A DNA stretch of 64,000 bases from Antedon mediterranea (Eukaryota > Echinodermata > Crinoidea > Comatulida > Antedonidae), in NCBI RefSeq assembly GCF_964355755.1, contig NC_092675.1, positions 26,330,412 through 26,394,411 of the forward strand, given 5' to 3'. Shown piece by piece: positions 22,156 to 37,100 of the stretch. Both the position numbers and the translations under genes were made by a program. Every line of letters starts with the position of its first letter. The stretch's first letter is position 1. Below the pieces are notes generated by a model, which worked only from the letters and a program-made list of their open reading frames with translations, was not told where the DNA came from and did not search any database.

Positions 22156-25100
22156 ATGATTTTTACAATTATAACTCTGATTCAAGTTATTGTCTCTTGC
22201 TTGGGTAAGTTAATTTCCAATTTTAATTTCATTTCATTCCTCTTTATTTCGGACTTCATATACATAGAATACACAGTACATCATTAACAAAAGTTACTTA
22301 ACACTAGATGGTACGCTCGCTTCGCTCGCGTACCATCTAGGTCGTGCCCACAGATGGTTCTCGAATACATAATAATTTCAGCGTTAAAAAACTGACAATT
22401 TCAAATGTACGTACAATAATACATGTCGTTTACAGAAACGAATAAATAGACACTGATTTATGTACTCAACTAAAATTAGCACCCTGGGAATTACTTCCGA
22501 AAGAGAAACTTGTCACAAAATGAGATCAATTGTTGGTTTTCAATTGTTTCTTAGAGCCAATTCATACTTAAGTTGGTTCCTACCCTACCCACCAAAGTTG
22601 TTTTGCGTTTAGGGAATATGATGCACCGTTGGCCTATCAGGCTCTACTATGGCTTTACAACGCTACTCATTCCAGTGAGGGAAGGTTGATGATATGGGTG
22701 ATTTAACTGCAATAATAAAGATTTGTACATAATAAATATACTGAAAACGCTAGCACCAGCTCATTATCCGTTTAAAAAAATTATATCCAACCTCTGCAGC
22801 ACAAATGGATCGAATTTCTGTTATGAGTATACAGTACTTTCCTTTACGACGCCTGAGGGAATAGACACTTGTTCCATTCATCGCAAATCAATACATTTGT
22901 ATAAACGTATATTAAATCTATCAAAATAGTATTTTTTAAAGAAAATCGGCCTGTCTTCAACATCATGATATTGTACTCGAGCTGTTCAACCGGTTTTCAG
23001 CTATCAAAAACAATTATCGTAGGAGGATATAGGAAAATGCGAAGCCTCCTCGAATTTTTGTGGCGGGTATTTTTCAAGATTGACATCCATTAGACAGTGT
23101 ATACCACGATCGGAAAACACCCCTATTTGGGGCAAATCGTTGAACCTAAATTCGTTTTAATCGTCAATAACTAATTATCTAACTTAATTTAATTAGTAAA
23201 CAGGGTTACATCAGGTGGTTAAAATCAGTACCGAAAGTACGAACCAACTTTATATACCATCGAGTAAAAATTCTAAAAGTAAGGCGCGATTTACCGAATT
23301 TTGCCCTTACGTAAATTTATATATAGAAGCTAGACAACAATTTACATTTAGGTTGACTTAAATATAAAAAAACAAAAGCTCGTTCCATTTTTTATGAAGT
23401 TTCGATTCAGCTAGAAATATTGTTTAGCTTCACTTAATTCTTTATATGAAGTTATAGACCGAATTCCAAATAAGTCAATGGTTCATATCAAAATTTAAAT
23501 ACAAATTAAAATAATGATTATAATAGTATTGGCTTTTATTCTTTGATTTTACATCAACAAATATATAACTATTTCTGCTAATAAAGGACCTATTTTTAAT
23601 TTCTCTACAGAGTTAAACCCATCCCTACATTCATTTCTGTATTGCTTTCTATGAAACGTTTACTACAATTAACACTTGAATTTCTAAACAAAACGGAATA
23701 TCATTTTAGTATTTATTTTTTGTGTGATTGCAAACATTATAAACATTATTTAAATACAGATCAATACATATATTTTGAGTGCTTTATGATTATTTGTGAT
23801 ACATGTTTTCTCACAGGAAATGATGGATATATAACAGTTTTGAATGTTAATCCACAAAGCAACAGTGACAAATATTACCAATGTTACACACCTAGTACAT
23901 TTACTGGTTATAGTTTGAGTTACGGTAGATCTTTTGAAGTCAGAAGTGGGGAAAGTTTAGATGAAACATCGTGGGACGTGCCGCGTGGTGTTCGTAGATA
24001 TGTTGTAGAAGATCCAGTAGGCATGGGAGTGTATTATTGCAAGATACTGAACAATGGCGCCACCACAGTCGTTCAAACTACTAAAATAAGGAACAATGGT
24101 AAGGCAAGAATGGTCTAATTACATTCAATAATTAATTTAATAACAATCTCTATTTTCAACTAAACAACTCGAATTAATACAAATTTACTATATAAATAGT
24201 ATTAACAATATTGTATAATATCATATGAATGATTAAATTGCCTCCCAAAAAACATGAAAAATGAAGATAAATAAAGTTAGACGTTTTGTAGTTTTCATAA
24301 TGTTAATCACTTCTAAAGAAAAAAAACGAAAAAAAATGTATGTTTTCACTTATAAAAAGTCAAAATAAGCAGTAAATTTAACAGAAAAACCGTTTTCTGA
24401 CAGGCAATTTGACTACATTTTGCTTTAATTCGGGTAAATCCGAAAAATATAATTTTTTAATCAAAGTGAACTAACTATTATTCAACGAAAAAAAATGTTG
24501 TTATAGTGGACTATACTCCATATGTAGCGTAGTTACGTAGTTATGATTATTGTGACTTTATATTACAACAAATGACAAAACTCTATAATAGGCCTACTGC
24601 ATTAAGTTTTTATTTATTACTTTATATAACAGCTCTAATAAAACCGGCAAATTCTAAAAACACAATAACTACAAACGTTGGAGATTCTGTCACAATTACA
24701 TTCGACACAGACGTACAAGATTTAGCGTGGAGAAAAGATGGCTCCCCTAAAATAAATGAGGGGTCGGAGCAAAGTATGACCTTTGACCCAGTACAGACAA
24801 GTAATGCTGGTGTTTACGAGTTGCATGAAAATAGTGAACGAGAAGATCGTAGGCATGCGTTTATCAAGTTGATTGTACGAGGTATATACAGTTACTGAAA
24901 ATACAAGAGTAAATTGTAGACCTACTACCAACGGCAAAATACTGATAATACCCTGATAAATAGTAGGCCTATATACAAATAGTCTCCGTATCTTCATTGA
25001 TACCTCTGACAGTGAGTACAGTATTTGTATACTGTTTTTAGATGATAATGAAATCATAAAATTGTGTGCGATTCTTTTTTTTAGCCTGTCCACGTCACAA

Positions 25101-28100
25101 ATGGGGTCCACCTGATTGCACTGGTGACTGTGAATACTGCTATAATGGAGGCGTATGCGATGATAAAACAGGATTTTGTATCTGTGCACCTGGATTTAGT
25201 GAATCTACATGCGAAAATGGTAATAACACACAACATAACTATCTTGTTGTAAGCTATGACAAGCAAAGCTCATTTAAGAGTTTTGACAAATTGAATCGAA
25301 TTAAGTAAATACTATGAGAAAATTATTAGTACAGTTGTGGCTTGGTGGTTATGATGATTGGCTACCACTCCAAGGGTCCTGGGTTCAAGTCCCGTCACTT
25401 GTCAGGATAAAATTACAACTCCACTCTCAAAGACTTGTAATAATTTGTTTATGTAGACCATCTTGTGTATAATGTTTGTCTTGTGAACATAATGAGGGTC
25501 CTTAATGATAAGCAATTGTTGGATGGATCACTCTCTCAATAAATATGGTACAAAAACTAAATGGCAATGCTATATAGATTACGGATGCTGATATTATAAT
25601 GGAGGTACATCATGATAATTACATTATATTCTTTCTATGATTTCTATTATTTATTGTGACAAGATAAGAAGATTTACATTTTTAATTTGAGTTTGACAAT
25701 ATATTGAATTGAAAATGTGTATGAGAAATTTACGAATACAGTTAAAGACAAGGCTAGATTACTGGTATTATAATATTGTATTCTCGTTATTATTATATAT
25801 TATAATTTCATCATCCACATGTTAGATTTTTATAAAATGTTTGATGTAAATAATATCAAAATCATCAGGCTCTTAATAATCAATAAAGGAATAATACAAT
25901 ATAATAAAAGACAAATACACACAAATTAAAAATATAAAAAATACTTTACAATGTATTATTTTGGTGGAGAAATATTAAGGCAGAATGTACATATTTATTA
26001 GTTTTGCTTTTGTTATTTAGAATGCAATGGCAATAGACATGGTTGGAATTGTGAAAATCGTTGTTCCAAGAGAGGTGGTCTTACTTCATGTAAAAACTAT
26101 CAGTTCTGCTTACCTGATCCATATGGATGTAGCTGTGTTACCGGTTACAAAGGATTGAAATGCAATACAGGTACAGCACTATATTTTATTTAATGGTCAT
26201 AATATATTTTCCATTTTATATTCCAAAACGATTTTTATCTTTATTGTAATTATTATCACATGGACGTTCTAAAATAGAACAAACTTAACTAACAGATACA
26301 ATTATGTGGTATAATTTGTTATATAACTAAACTGTTTTAAACCAAAAAAAACAACATATGTATGGTACACGGGGACACAACCTGCTTTGTTTCCGATATC
26401 CCCCCCCCAAAAAATCATATAATGAACTCAGTATAAAACTTACTCCAAATAACGAGAAGCAAATCATGATTCAACATATAATTAACTCGTTTTCTTTCTT
26501 TTTTCTTTCTTTTTTTTCTTTCTTTTTTTAACCTAAATAATTTGAAAGATTTTAATCTAAATTGTGCGTGCGATAACCTCTCTTTATAGTTAAATCCAAC
26601 GACGTTTACGTGTATTTCTTACAACCACACAACTTATAGTCGAATCCATCAATCTGGGGTGGATCCCAGGAACCGCAGGGGTATATTAGAATAAAAAGTG
26701 TGTTTTGCACATCCCAAATTTACTATGTTTATACGTTTTAGACCTTTTTGTTTTCTATATCGTTATACAAATGCAAATAACATAATTTAAATTAACAGTA
26801 TGTTCAACTGGTACATTTGGTGCAGACTGTGCTCAAACTTGTCATTGCAAACAAGGTGGTTGTAATCGATATACAGGAAGATGCACTTATAATCAAGACT
26901 CGTCTTGTGTGGACCCATGGACGGGATCTAACTGCCAAAGTAAGACCATGCTAACGGGGCCGGCAACTTGGGTTCTTACTCGATATAACTCACTATTCAA
27001 CTTCCCATTTTCCAATAATAACTTACCGATATATAATTATAAAAACATCACTAGATGTTTAGTTTCCTCAATACTATGTATACTTTGTAAAAGCTGAAAT
27101 TTTGTAAACTTTAAGTAAACCTGCACGTGCTTCTCCTAACGCTTTCCCTCTTCAAATTCTTCAAATGTTACTCCTAGTTCTGATGCTATAATCTCAATAT
27201 AAAATATCAATGCATTGTTTAAAATAATAATAATAATAATCAATGCTTTCAGGATGTCAGTCTAGTTTATATGGAGAAAATTGTGATATGGAATGTAATA
27301 AGCCATGCGAATGTCACAGGATGACTGGAAGGTGCATAAAAGGGACGTGTTTTTCTAGTTGGCTTGAACCTTACTGTGAAGTTAGTAAGTGAATTTTGCA
27401 TTGTCAATCACCAAATGGAAAACATCAAGGAAATAATGTTGAAAACACGCTGAGATTTAATTCAACAAATTAATTTAAGCCTAATATAAATTAGAAAAAT
27501 ACGAGAAAAAATAGTAGGCATACAAACAAAGCTTATGTGTTCCTTAAACATGTTACAGAATGTAACAATTGATATTATTACTGGATGTAACACAAGTCGT
27601 GTGTTAAGCAAAAAAATTATATAAATGAAAATGTATGTTTTATTCACAGAAATTGTTAATACCACATTTACTCCAGCAAATAATGGCCAGAAAACAAATG
27701 TTTCTTGTTCAGTTTATCAGACTGGTTCGGGCGAGGTTCAAACAATGATTAGGGTGACAAAGAATGACGTCATAACAAATATCACAACACCATTGGAAAC
27801 TCTACAAGATGGAAACAATACAACCAAGCATACCTTTTCTGTGATATCTGACGTTGATTCAACGTACAAATGTGTAATTGTACAAAACCATTTTACAGCT
27901 GAAAGTGCCATCCTCTTTGACATATTTCGTAAGTATGATAGATAAAATTCTTCGGTACTTAATCACAATGGACTATTTTGTGTGTAAAACGCTTATAAAC
28001 ATTTATATTAGGCGCTATTATTATATAAATACAACTACTATTATTATTATAAATTTAAGTAAAAAAAAAAGTAAAGGTGAGTCCCGTGTTCTCTGAACGT

Positions 28101-31100
28101 AGGGGAATGAGCTGTTAGGAGCTCATTGTACTAAGCCTCGGCATTATGTGGTAGGGTGGCCAGTTCCTTTCCACGTCGCCTTTTTTCTCCCTAGTATTTT
28201 CAACCAGGTACTCATTTTATAGCTGAGTGAACTGGGAGTTGTCGGGCATTGAACCCGGGTCTATTGTACGACAGTCAAGTGTCCTAACCACTCGGCTATC
28301 CAACCATTATAAATTTAAGTAGGTAAATAAATTTGTTATTGATAAAATATGCCTAATAACAGTTTTTCTCGAAAGGTTTGCCTACATATACCGGAAGTCT
28401 TATGACTCTTAATACGTCAAGCACCACTATCACCATTGGATGGACGGCATGGGACAGCAATTCTGACGATGGAGATGGTCCAGTTGTTGGATACTTTTTA
28501 TACCACAAACTGAACAATACTGATGATTGGAAGAAAGGTTTATATCAGAATGACACATCAGGTACTGTTTCTGAGTTGATGTGGGATACACAATACATTG
28601 TTGGTGTTTCAGCTGTGAGACCTGGTGAAGGAGGAGAAGGACCAATTGGGGAAGGAACCGTCACAGCAAAGACGATGTGTGGGCGTAAGTGTTTTGATCT
28701 TTATTCTTTAACTATTTTAAAAGATATTGAACTCAATCTACTTTGCTCAAGTTGGAAATGTCTGCTCTGTTACACCACAAAACTATATTTTAAAATTAAA
28801 TCATTAAAATCAAACTATGTTCCTTCTATGAAATACATACACAAACTCACACCGACTTAAACGCCAACACAAGACATACCTTTATCAGTATAATAATATG
28901 ATTAAAATGTAATTAACCCTTTCAGATAATTTAAAACAACAAAACGTTACCATAAAAGCACATCGACATCGCGTGATAGTTCCGATACGGAAAATTATCC
29001 ATGATATCATGTTGATCACACTGCGGTACCTATTGATAACCACATACTTTAATACGATCATCATATCTTTCATTATTAAATGTATCCATGTATTTGTGTT
29101 ATAGAGCCGGATTCAGTTGAAAATGTTAATCATAAAGTTTTGAACGAATATCCACAAACTGTATTGGTGATTTGGACAGTAAGTTACTATGATTATATTT
29201 AAAATATATTTATACTATAAGATGAATTAAATGTTTCATTACGTGAAGCGTCGTAAACACGAAACATTGACGTTCGATTTGATTTTCCGGGGCCGGACCG
29301 GAACCCTGCCGGAACAGGTGTGAAAGACCCGAGTTTATGTTTGTTGTAAAAAACATACAGTTGTGGCTTGAAAGTATTTCTCGCTGTGTAATTCCAACAA
29401 GATATATAAATTACAGAGTGAACCACAACCACAATTATGTCTCAATACTGTTTAGATGTATGCGTGGTGATATGAGAACAGCAAGCTAATGCTTGAAGAA
29501 ATGTATTCTACCTGAGAAACGTTTTGGTAAAAATAAATCAATCGTATTTTAGAATTCCCTAAACATTATTTGAGTTTCATTTAATGGCCATGACTGATCT
29601 TTTGAGTCAAAATTCAGTATATTAAATTGATTACTACTTAACATTATGTTTATGTTCAGCAAATCGACACAGATAAAGACATACTGAAATGCTATAACAC
29701 GTCATACATAGTATACAAAGTATATCTACAATCAAATGACGGCGAAAATGAGCAGACTTTCGAAGGTAGCGGCTCAAACCTAACTATTGGGAATTTGAGT
29801 TTAAATGCATCGCCTTACAACATTAGGTTGACCGTCTCAAACAAAGACAGTGAAAGTGAACCTGTTAAAAGTACCGAAATTGAAATTGTAACTACACGTG
29901 AACCTCCGGATGAAGGTTGGTATCCAAACAATTCAATTTAAACGTAAACAGTGAATGTAGACCTAATATTTTCTGTCATAAAGTTTAGAAAAACATACAA
30001 TTACATTTGGACAACCGCAATCTGTTATTTATCCAAGAAATTAACAGAAATTTGCATTGAAAAACTGACATATCATCATACAAAAATATCAATAAAACAG
30101 TAAAAATACAAAGAAGCACCATAACACAATTCTCTGATAAAAGATTAAAATGTTTTCAATATTAGGCCTACATTTATTATTTATAACATAAACACATTCA
30201 TACAATGCATCTAAAAATGTTAAACTTTGACAAATCATATTACCTATAAACATTATTTTCTATAAAAGAAATCGAGGAACCAAGAAATTCAACTCCTGCT
30301 GGCATAATTGGTGGTGTACTTGGAGCTTTCATGTGTATCGTTATATTTATTGTAATTATTATATTTGTGTAAGTATGAACCTTGTTTATTTCCGTATTAT
30401 TTCATGGTTATATTTCAATGTAAAATAGTACCTTACACACAGCAGGGAAGAGTGAATCATTTTTATCATCATAATAATAATATAATACTACTGTACATCT
30501 ATATAGCGGGTAAACACGATCAAATGCGCTTTACATAGCATGATTACCTCGGTCATTTTTTTGTGTCAAACACGTATGGAAACATACTCCTATAATGCAG
30601 CTAGTAATCAGCGCAAATCTGTCATTCCTACAGACGATTACATTTGGTTTTGGAGTTCTTGTATTATCTTGTTTGATTTATATTATGTATCCGGATATCC
30701 CGTTTATTATTAATTTCTATGCGATCCGTTTCCTATTACTGCTGTGTATTAGGGGGTGCAGTGTCTTAAACAATATAATAATAAACAGACACAACACGAG
30801 GAAATCAAACGGACATATATTACGGTTACACTAACCTGCCGTAGACAATAATTCGAATATTAAATTCAGCTATAACTGCTACTATTTTTGAAAAAGTTAA
30901 TTAGGGTTTTGTGTTTTTACTTCATATTTCATAAAGTTGTCTGTTATTGTGTTTATAATACAGGAAAAGAAAAAGTGTGAAAAATAAAGAAATTCAACGA
31001 GGAGAGGACGATAAACGACAGCTTACTTTAGAAGGTATATTATCATACTAAATTAAAATATTTAGGCCCTGTCTTCTATACCTACATAAACTATATATAG

Positions 31101-34100
31101 AAGTAAACTAATTATATTGATTCAAATGCAGGCCGGAAAAACTGGGAATTACGGTCGATATTGTAGAAGTTTCTGCTCGGATATAACACGCTGTTCGAGC
31201 AATAATTGCTACTATAATATTTTGACCATTGTATAACATGCTCACACTTTTGCTATTCAGCGAATATTTCAATGTTGAAAAAACTTCAGTTCGCAGTTAC
31301 ATAATTATTTAATGTTAGAATGTTTACTATTTTTAAAAATTCAGCTCCGATGCAATTCAAAAAAGAAAATAACGAGAACAATTATAACACAGTCGCTACA
31401 GACTCAGCTGGAGATTTTTTGACCACCGAATCAAGTGTAGATGCACCGCCAGAGAGTGAACATCTGACGTACGAAAATGTAAAACCAAGGAGAATTCCCA
31501 TTTCGAAATTGGTATTCTATTTTGTGAATAACCAAATAGAATTACATCAAGAGTTTGATGTGAGTATTTAAATCGTAGTAGATATATGTCTACTTTAATA
31601 CTATATTTGTGAGCCACGACAGCCAGGTCATTATTAATGTTGCTCCTTCATATTTTCAAAGAGCGTACAGAAGTGCAATCTGCAGATCCTTAGACTTATG
31701 AAGGAGTTAACGAGGGATACATTTTATCAATCTTTCAGTTGCTTTCAGTCGAACAGGCTCATACATGGGAAGTAGCATCTAAAGAATGTAACAGAACCAA
31801 AAACAGATTTAAGAATATTGTTCCTTGTGAGTAACGAATTTGTGACATTTTCGTATAATTTGTATTAAAATATCATATATTTGTAGAAAACGGTACAAAC
31901 TTACACATTATATTGTAGTTGAATCACCTATTTGAGATAATTTTGAAATCATACTTTCTATAAATGTAATTGTTTTGGTTAATTATTTCATTTCTCCTTA
32001 GATGATCATGCAAGAGTTGTGTTGGACAAAGTTGACGGCGATCCTGATTCGGATTACTACAATGCAAGCTATATCGATGTAAATACATTTTAGATATTTA
32101 GAGAATATAACTCTGACATTATCCAACAATATGGTAATATGTACATTTCCTAATTATTTCTCATCACAACGACATTAAAAATACTTCGATTTGTAATATA
32201 ATTTATTGTATTACAATATTCTATATTTGCCAAATTCCATTTAAATATTTATGTATAATGTACACCAAACAATAATTTTCAATTTCTAAATAGTTATTTG
32301 AATTATTGCATATGATAGTTGATATGTTTTTATTTTATCAACAGGGTTATAACAAATCGCGTTATTACATCGCCAGCCAAGGTGAGAATAAAAATAAATA
32401 CAATTTTAAATCAAGTTTGAAAGGGATTACCTATGTTAATTTAAAGTTTCATCGGAATAATTATATTTTAAGACAACATTTCTAATTCCTGTACGCAGTT
32501 ATTTAGTGAGATACAACATTTTTTCTTAATAATACTTTCGTATTTTATCATGAGGTCATTATTTATCTTCATTAGGTCCCAACAAGAACTCTCTTGGTGA
32601 TTTCTGGCGAATGATCTGGCAGAAAGATATTAAAGTAATGGTCATGCTTACCAACATCTTTGAAGGAACTAAAGTAAGCATTATGTAATCATCTATGTTC
32701 ATGTTTGAAAACACTTTCACAATAACTCCTATAAAATTGAATTTACTTCTTTTTAGGAGAAATGCAAGAAATACTGGCCAGACGAAGAAGAGTGGTTCGT
32801 GTTTGATGACATTAATGTAAAAGTTGATAGTGAAGAAACAACAGAGGATTACACAATTAGAAACATTGTAATTTGGCTGGTAAGTAGGAGATGCACCCTA
32901 AAGAATCGTTACAGGCTTTTGAAAACGGTCACTTGAACAGACCACTCATCATTTGTATACAATATCAAGAGAATTGCATTTATTTTATTTTATTCAATCG
33001 AACAGGTTTGAAACAAACAAAGCCAGGACTGTTTACAGCACATTGATTGGTCCTAACATTGATCAAGGGCTTCTCTCATCCAGTGCCCACCTTGACCAGA
33101 GGAAAAGCATGGGTCAATATGTATGAGGCAGATGCAGATGCATAAGAGTCAGCAAATGCCTAATGTGACCCCAGCTCCATATACAGCACCCGATATTCCC
33201 AGAACATGTCTGGCAAAGAATGTAATTCTTGTGTTGATTCAAATAAAATCAGACTATAACATGACATAAATCTTGACATTAATATATTTACAGGAGGAAG
33301 AAGGCACTGCTGAACAACGTACCATTAAGCAGTTTCATTTCACTCAATGGCCTGATAAGGGAGTACCAAAGTCTGCTTCAGGATTACTGCGTCTTATTCA
33401 AAAAGTGAAAAGTGTTCGAGGGACTTCATTGACTCCTGCATTAGTACATTGCAGGTATGTTTACCAATATCTTTGAAGGAACTAAAGTAAGAATTATGTT
33501 TATGTACCGTAATTACTGTGCCAGTAAGTGGGACATTTATCGTAATTGTATTTTACTTAGTACGGTAATGTATACAATTATTCGTTCTTTTCCTTTTTAT
33601 TCGTTTTGTTCCAGTGCTGGTGTTGGCAGAACCGGTACCTACATTGTTGTTGATGCCATGCTGGACATGATTATGGCTAAGGAAGCTGTCGATGTCTTCA
33701 AATACATAAAGGATATACGTGAAAATCGCATCAATATGGTTCAGACTGCGGTAAGTTTTGAACCATGCCTAATTTAAAAATAAATTCGTAAGCGCTTTTA
33801 CTTGGGATATGTCGAATGAGGGAATTTTAAATTTGCCTATAACGCATTGACGTGTCACATGGAAATGACCGAAACTATTGAAATCTCCATAATTATGTTG
33901 AAAGGTAAGAATGGTAGTATTTACATTCTCTACAACAGTCAGAATTTGTTCACGCGCCTATGTTTCTAAATTTTTATAATTTCTTTTGTTTTCAGGCTCA
34001 ATATGTGTTCATTTACAGCGCGTTGAGTGAGTTTTATCTCAATAGCGTTGTACAATTTCCAGTCTCTGAATTTACAAGTCGCATAACAAAGTTGAAGCGT

Positions 34101-37100
34101 GTAAATCGTAAATCAAAGAAAACGTTCATTGAGGAAGAATATGAGGTATAAATGCATTGTTTATTTTGTGTTTGTATACCGGTATCTATTTATATAAATT
34201 TATAAAATACAAGCACAGTTTTAATTGTTTTGGAACAGATGTTGGTTTCCATAACACCACCACCAACTCCAGAAGAAATGTTGAGTGGACGTCAGGACCA
34301 CAACATTAAGAAAAACCGATTTGGAAATGTGTTACCAGGTATAAACGTTGATAAAAAATACCATTAGTATAGTTTGACGTAAGTTTACACTTACACTTAC
34401 ACATGTATTTTACCGCCATTTTTCATTTCTACATTTTAATTAACATCATATCTAAAATTTTAAATGAGAAAATATATGGTTAATAATGAATTCTGGCATC
34501 TTATTATGTAAATATACCGGTATTTTAACTACTCTAAACACTTACTTTTAATTGTCACAAATGTACTTATATGTATATAATATATTCATCAATGAGAATT
34601 TAAATAAACGTGAGAAGAACTCACACAAGACAAAAAAAAAGTTTACACTTTTTTAAATCATCATATTATGTTTACATTTCAAACATTAGGTCATCCTATA
34701 CATATTATATTTCGTTTACAGTCGATCGATCTAGAGTCGTACTGAATTCAGAAAGCAACAATTACATTAATGCCTCATTCCTTAATGTAAGTTTTTTATA
34801 TTATTTATTTGGTTATTTCAGCAGATTCTCGGTATACTAACTATATCGAAATTTCTCCAGTATCAAAGTCCGTGAAACAGCATATCATATAAACTGAAAA
34901 AATTATTATTTTTTTATTGAACCAAATAATACAGACACAAATGGTATAAATAACTAACCATATTTTTATATTATGATACACTGAGATGCTGTATTCTTAT
35001 TTAAATAATAATTTATTCAAATTAGGTTTATTGTTAGAGTAATCGTAATTGTTTTTAATTATTTCAACGTTTACTTTTGTGTACAAAGGGTTATAGAGTG
35101 AGTAATAGATTCATTGCTACCCAGATGCCAATGGATGATACAGTGGATGATTTCTGGCGACTGGTTTACGAGTGCAAAACATCAAATATTGTCATGTTGA
35201 ATTCTGTGGACCATTCAGATCCGGTTGGTACAGAGCAAACATACACTTTCACTATCTTTGTATTCAGCTTTCTTGTCAGTTATTTATTTATTAGGCCTAC
35301 TTTGTCTTTTAGCATATTGGAATGAGTTGCTCTGTTGCTTCTATTATCACAGCATAATGGACTTCCTCCTTATTTTAGGTCCCATGTTATAAAAGGTTTG
35401 CAGTATAACAATTATGGGCCAATGGCCTGCATTCGCCATTGATTGAAGCGGCGGGTTAATATAATTCTTCAATGGGAAGATATTTTCATTTCAAATAGTA
35501 AACACATTTATTCATTATCAAAATGTATATTTTATAATATTTTCTTTATGAATGCGCCATAAAATCGTAATACTAATTTATTTTATGTTAATCTTATATC
35601 ATAATCATTCAGACATGCGCACAATATTGGTGGGACGTAGGCAACTTTATGACTGTTGGAAATTTGAAAATACAATTTGATTCCGAAGAAAGCAGGAACC
35701 AGAATATAATAGTCAGATCTATGTCAATACATACAACGGATAAGGTAAAGTACTATTCAGGTTATGGATTGTTTCGACTGGGAAAGAGCACGGCTTCTAG
35801 CATGGAAGAAGTAGGTCAAACTAGAAGTAGCCAACATGATGTAGGCCGTGTAGACCACTGTATCGTCTATTGCGAATTCTCTGGATTGTATATAGTGACC
35901 ACAAGCTATTAGGCTATATACAAATTCATTTATCATTATTTGTAATGTCTAGTACCAATTGTTATAATTATGTATGGAACGCCGTTTACGCAACATTTTG
36001 ATGATATGAATTTTATGACGCGATATGTGAATGAAATGCATCGATATGAATTGAATGGCGCGATATATGAATGAAATGTTTTGAATTGAATGCTTTGAAT
36101 TGAATGTTTTGAATGAAATGTTTTGAATGAAATGTTTTGAATGAAATGTTTTGAATTGAATGTTTTGAATAAAATGTTTTGAACGAAATGTTTTGAATGA
36201 AATGTTTTGAATGAAATGTTTTGAATGAAATGTTTGAATTGAATTGAAAAGTCAAACTATTGGCGGCGTATGTCATTCCCGCTCGCGAGTTTTAACCTCT
36301 TAGGCCTAAGCCTGGGTACCCTCATCTCCTTTCCACGCTGTCATCAATATGGATCCTTTACAGAGAATCCTAACAGACCTGACATTGGAATACATATTTC
36401 CGAACACAGGTCTGTTAGGATTCTCTGTAAAGGCAGCGTGGAAAGGAGATGAGGGTACCCACGCTTAGGCCTAAGAGGTTGAGAAAAAAAATCGCGAGCG
36501 GGAATGACATACGCCACCAATAGTTTGACTTTTCAATTCAATTCAAACATTTCATTCAAAACATTTCATTTAAAACATTTCATTCAAAACATTTCATTCA
36601 AAACATTGCATTCAAAAAAATTTATTCAAAACATTTCATTCAAAACATTTCATTCAAAGCATTTCATTCAAAACATTCAATTCAAAGCATTCAATTCAAA
36701 ACATTTCATTCATATATCGCGCCATTCAATTCATATCGATGCATTTCATTCACATATCGCGTCATAACATTCATATCATTGAAATGTTGCGTAAACGGCG
36801 TTCCATAATTATGGGTTTTCTTCAGGTATCTGAACCATTTTGTGTGACACAATACCAAGTTACTGATTGGCCAGTTGGCCAAGACACTCCAGAAAAGTTA
36901 GAAACATTGCTGCAGGTGTATGAAATGGTTCAGTCATCCCACACCGTTGTTCGAAACAAAGCAAATCCAATTGTAGTTCACTGCATGTAAGCATTAAATT
37001 CGAACTGAATAGAAATACAAGAAACTATTTGAACATCAATAAAAACATTCAATCATAATTAAAGAAAAATTACTTTACCATTATTTCACATTTTTATTAA

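Larger units (their letters stand above)
22156..29915 (+). other. Gene B signal peptide and TIE-like ectodomain exons
   Basis: Exons: 22156-22204 signal peptide; 23817-24098 Ig1; 24633-24881 Ig2; 25085-25219 EGF1; 26021-26170 EGF2; 26799-26939 EGF3; 27253-27384 EGF4; 27650-27928 Ig3; 28376-28684 FN3-1; 29105-29178 and 29660-29915 FN3-2, split by a phase-0 intron. All other junctions are phase 1. TIE-type marks are YGRSFEV and GVYYCKI in Ig1, [21 protein letters not shown] in EGF2 (read across 26100-26166) and RPGEGGEG in FN3-1. Ig2 lacks the usual second Cys (GVYELHE), so it is probably an Ig fold without the standard disulfide. Confidence 0.88.

Noticed and set aside
25330-25560. tRNA gene
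   Set aside because: A and B boxes are present but no complete acceptor stem or anticodon arm; dispersed related copies indicate a SINE. The same holds for 28062-28305.
36013-36767. Open frames at 36013-36276 (minus) and 36504-36767 (plus) coding for HFIQNISFKTFHSKH-type repeats
   Set aside because: They are translations of the tandem units in the two arms of the foldback element, nearly the same peptide from both arms; no gene.
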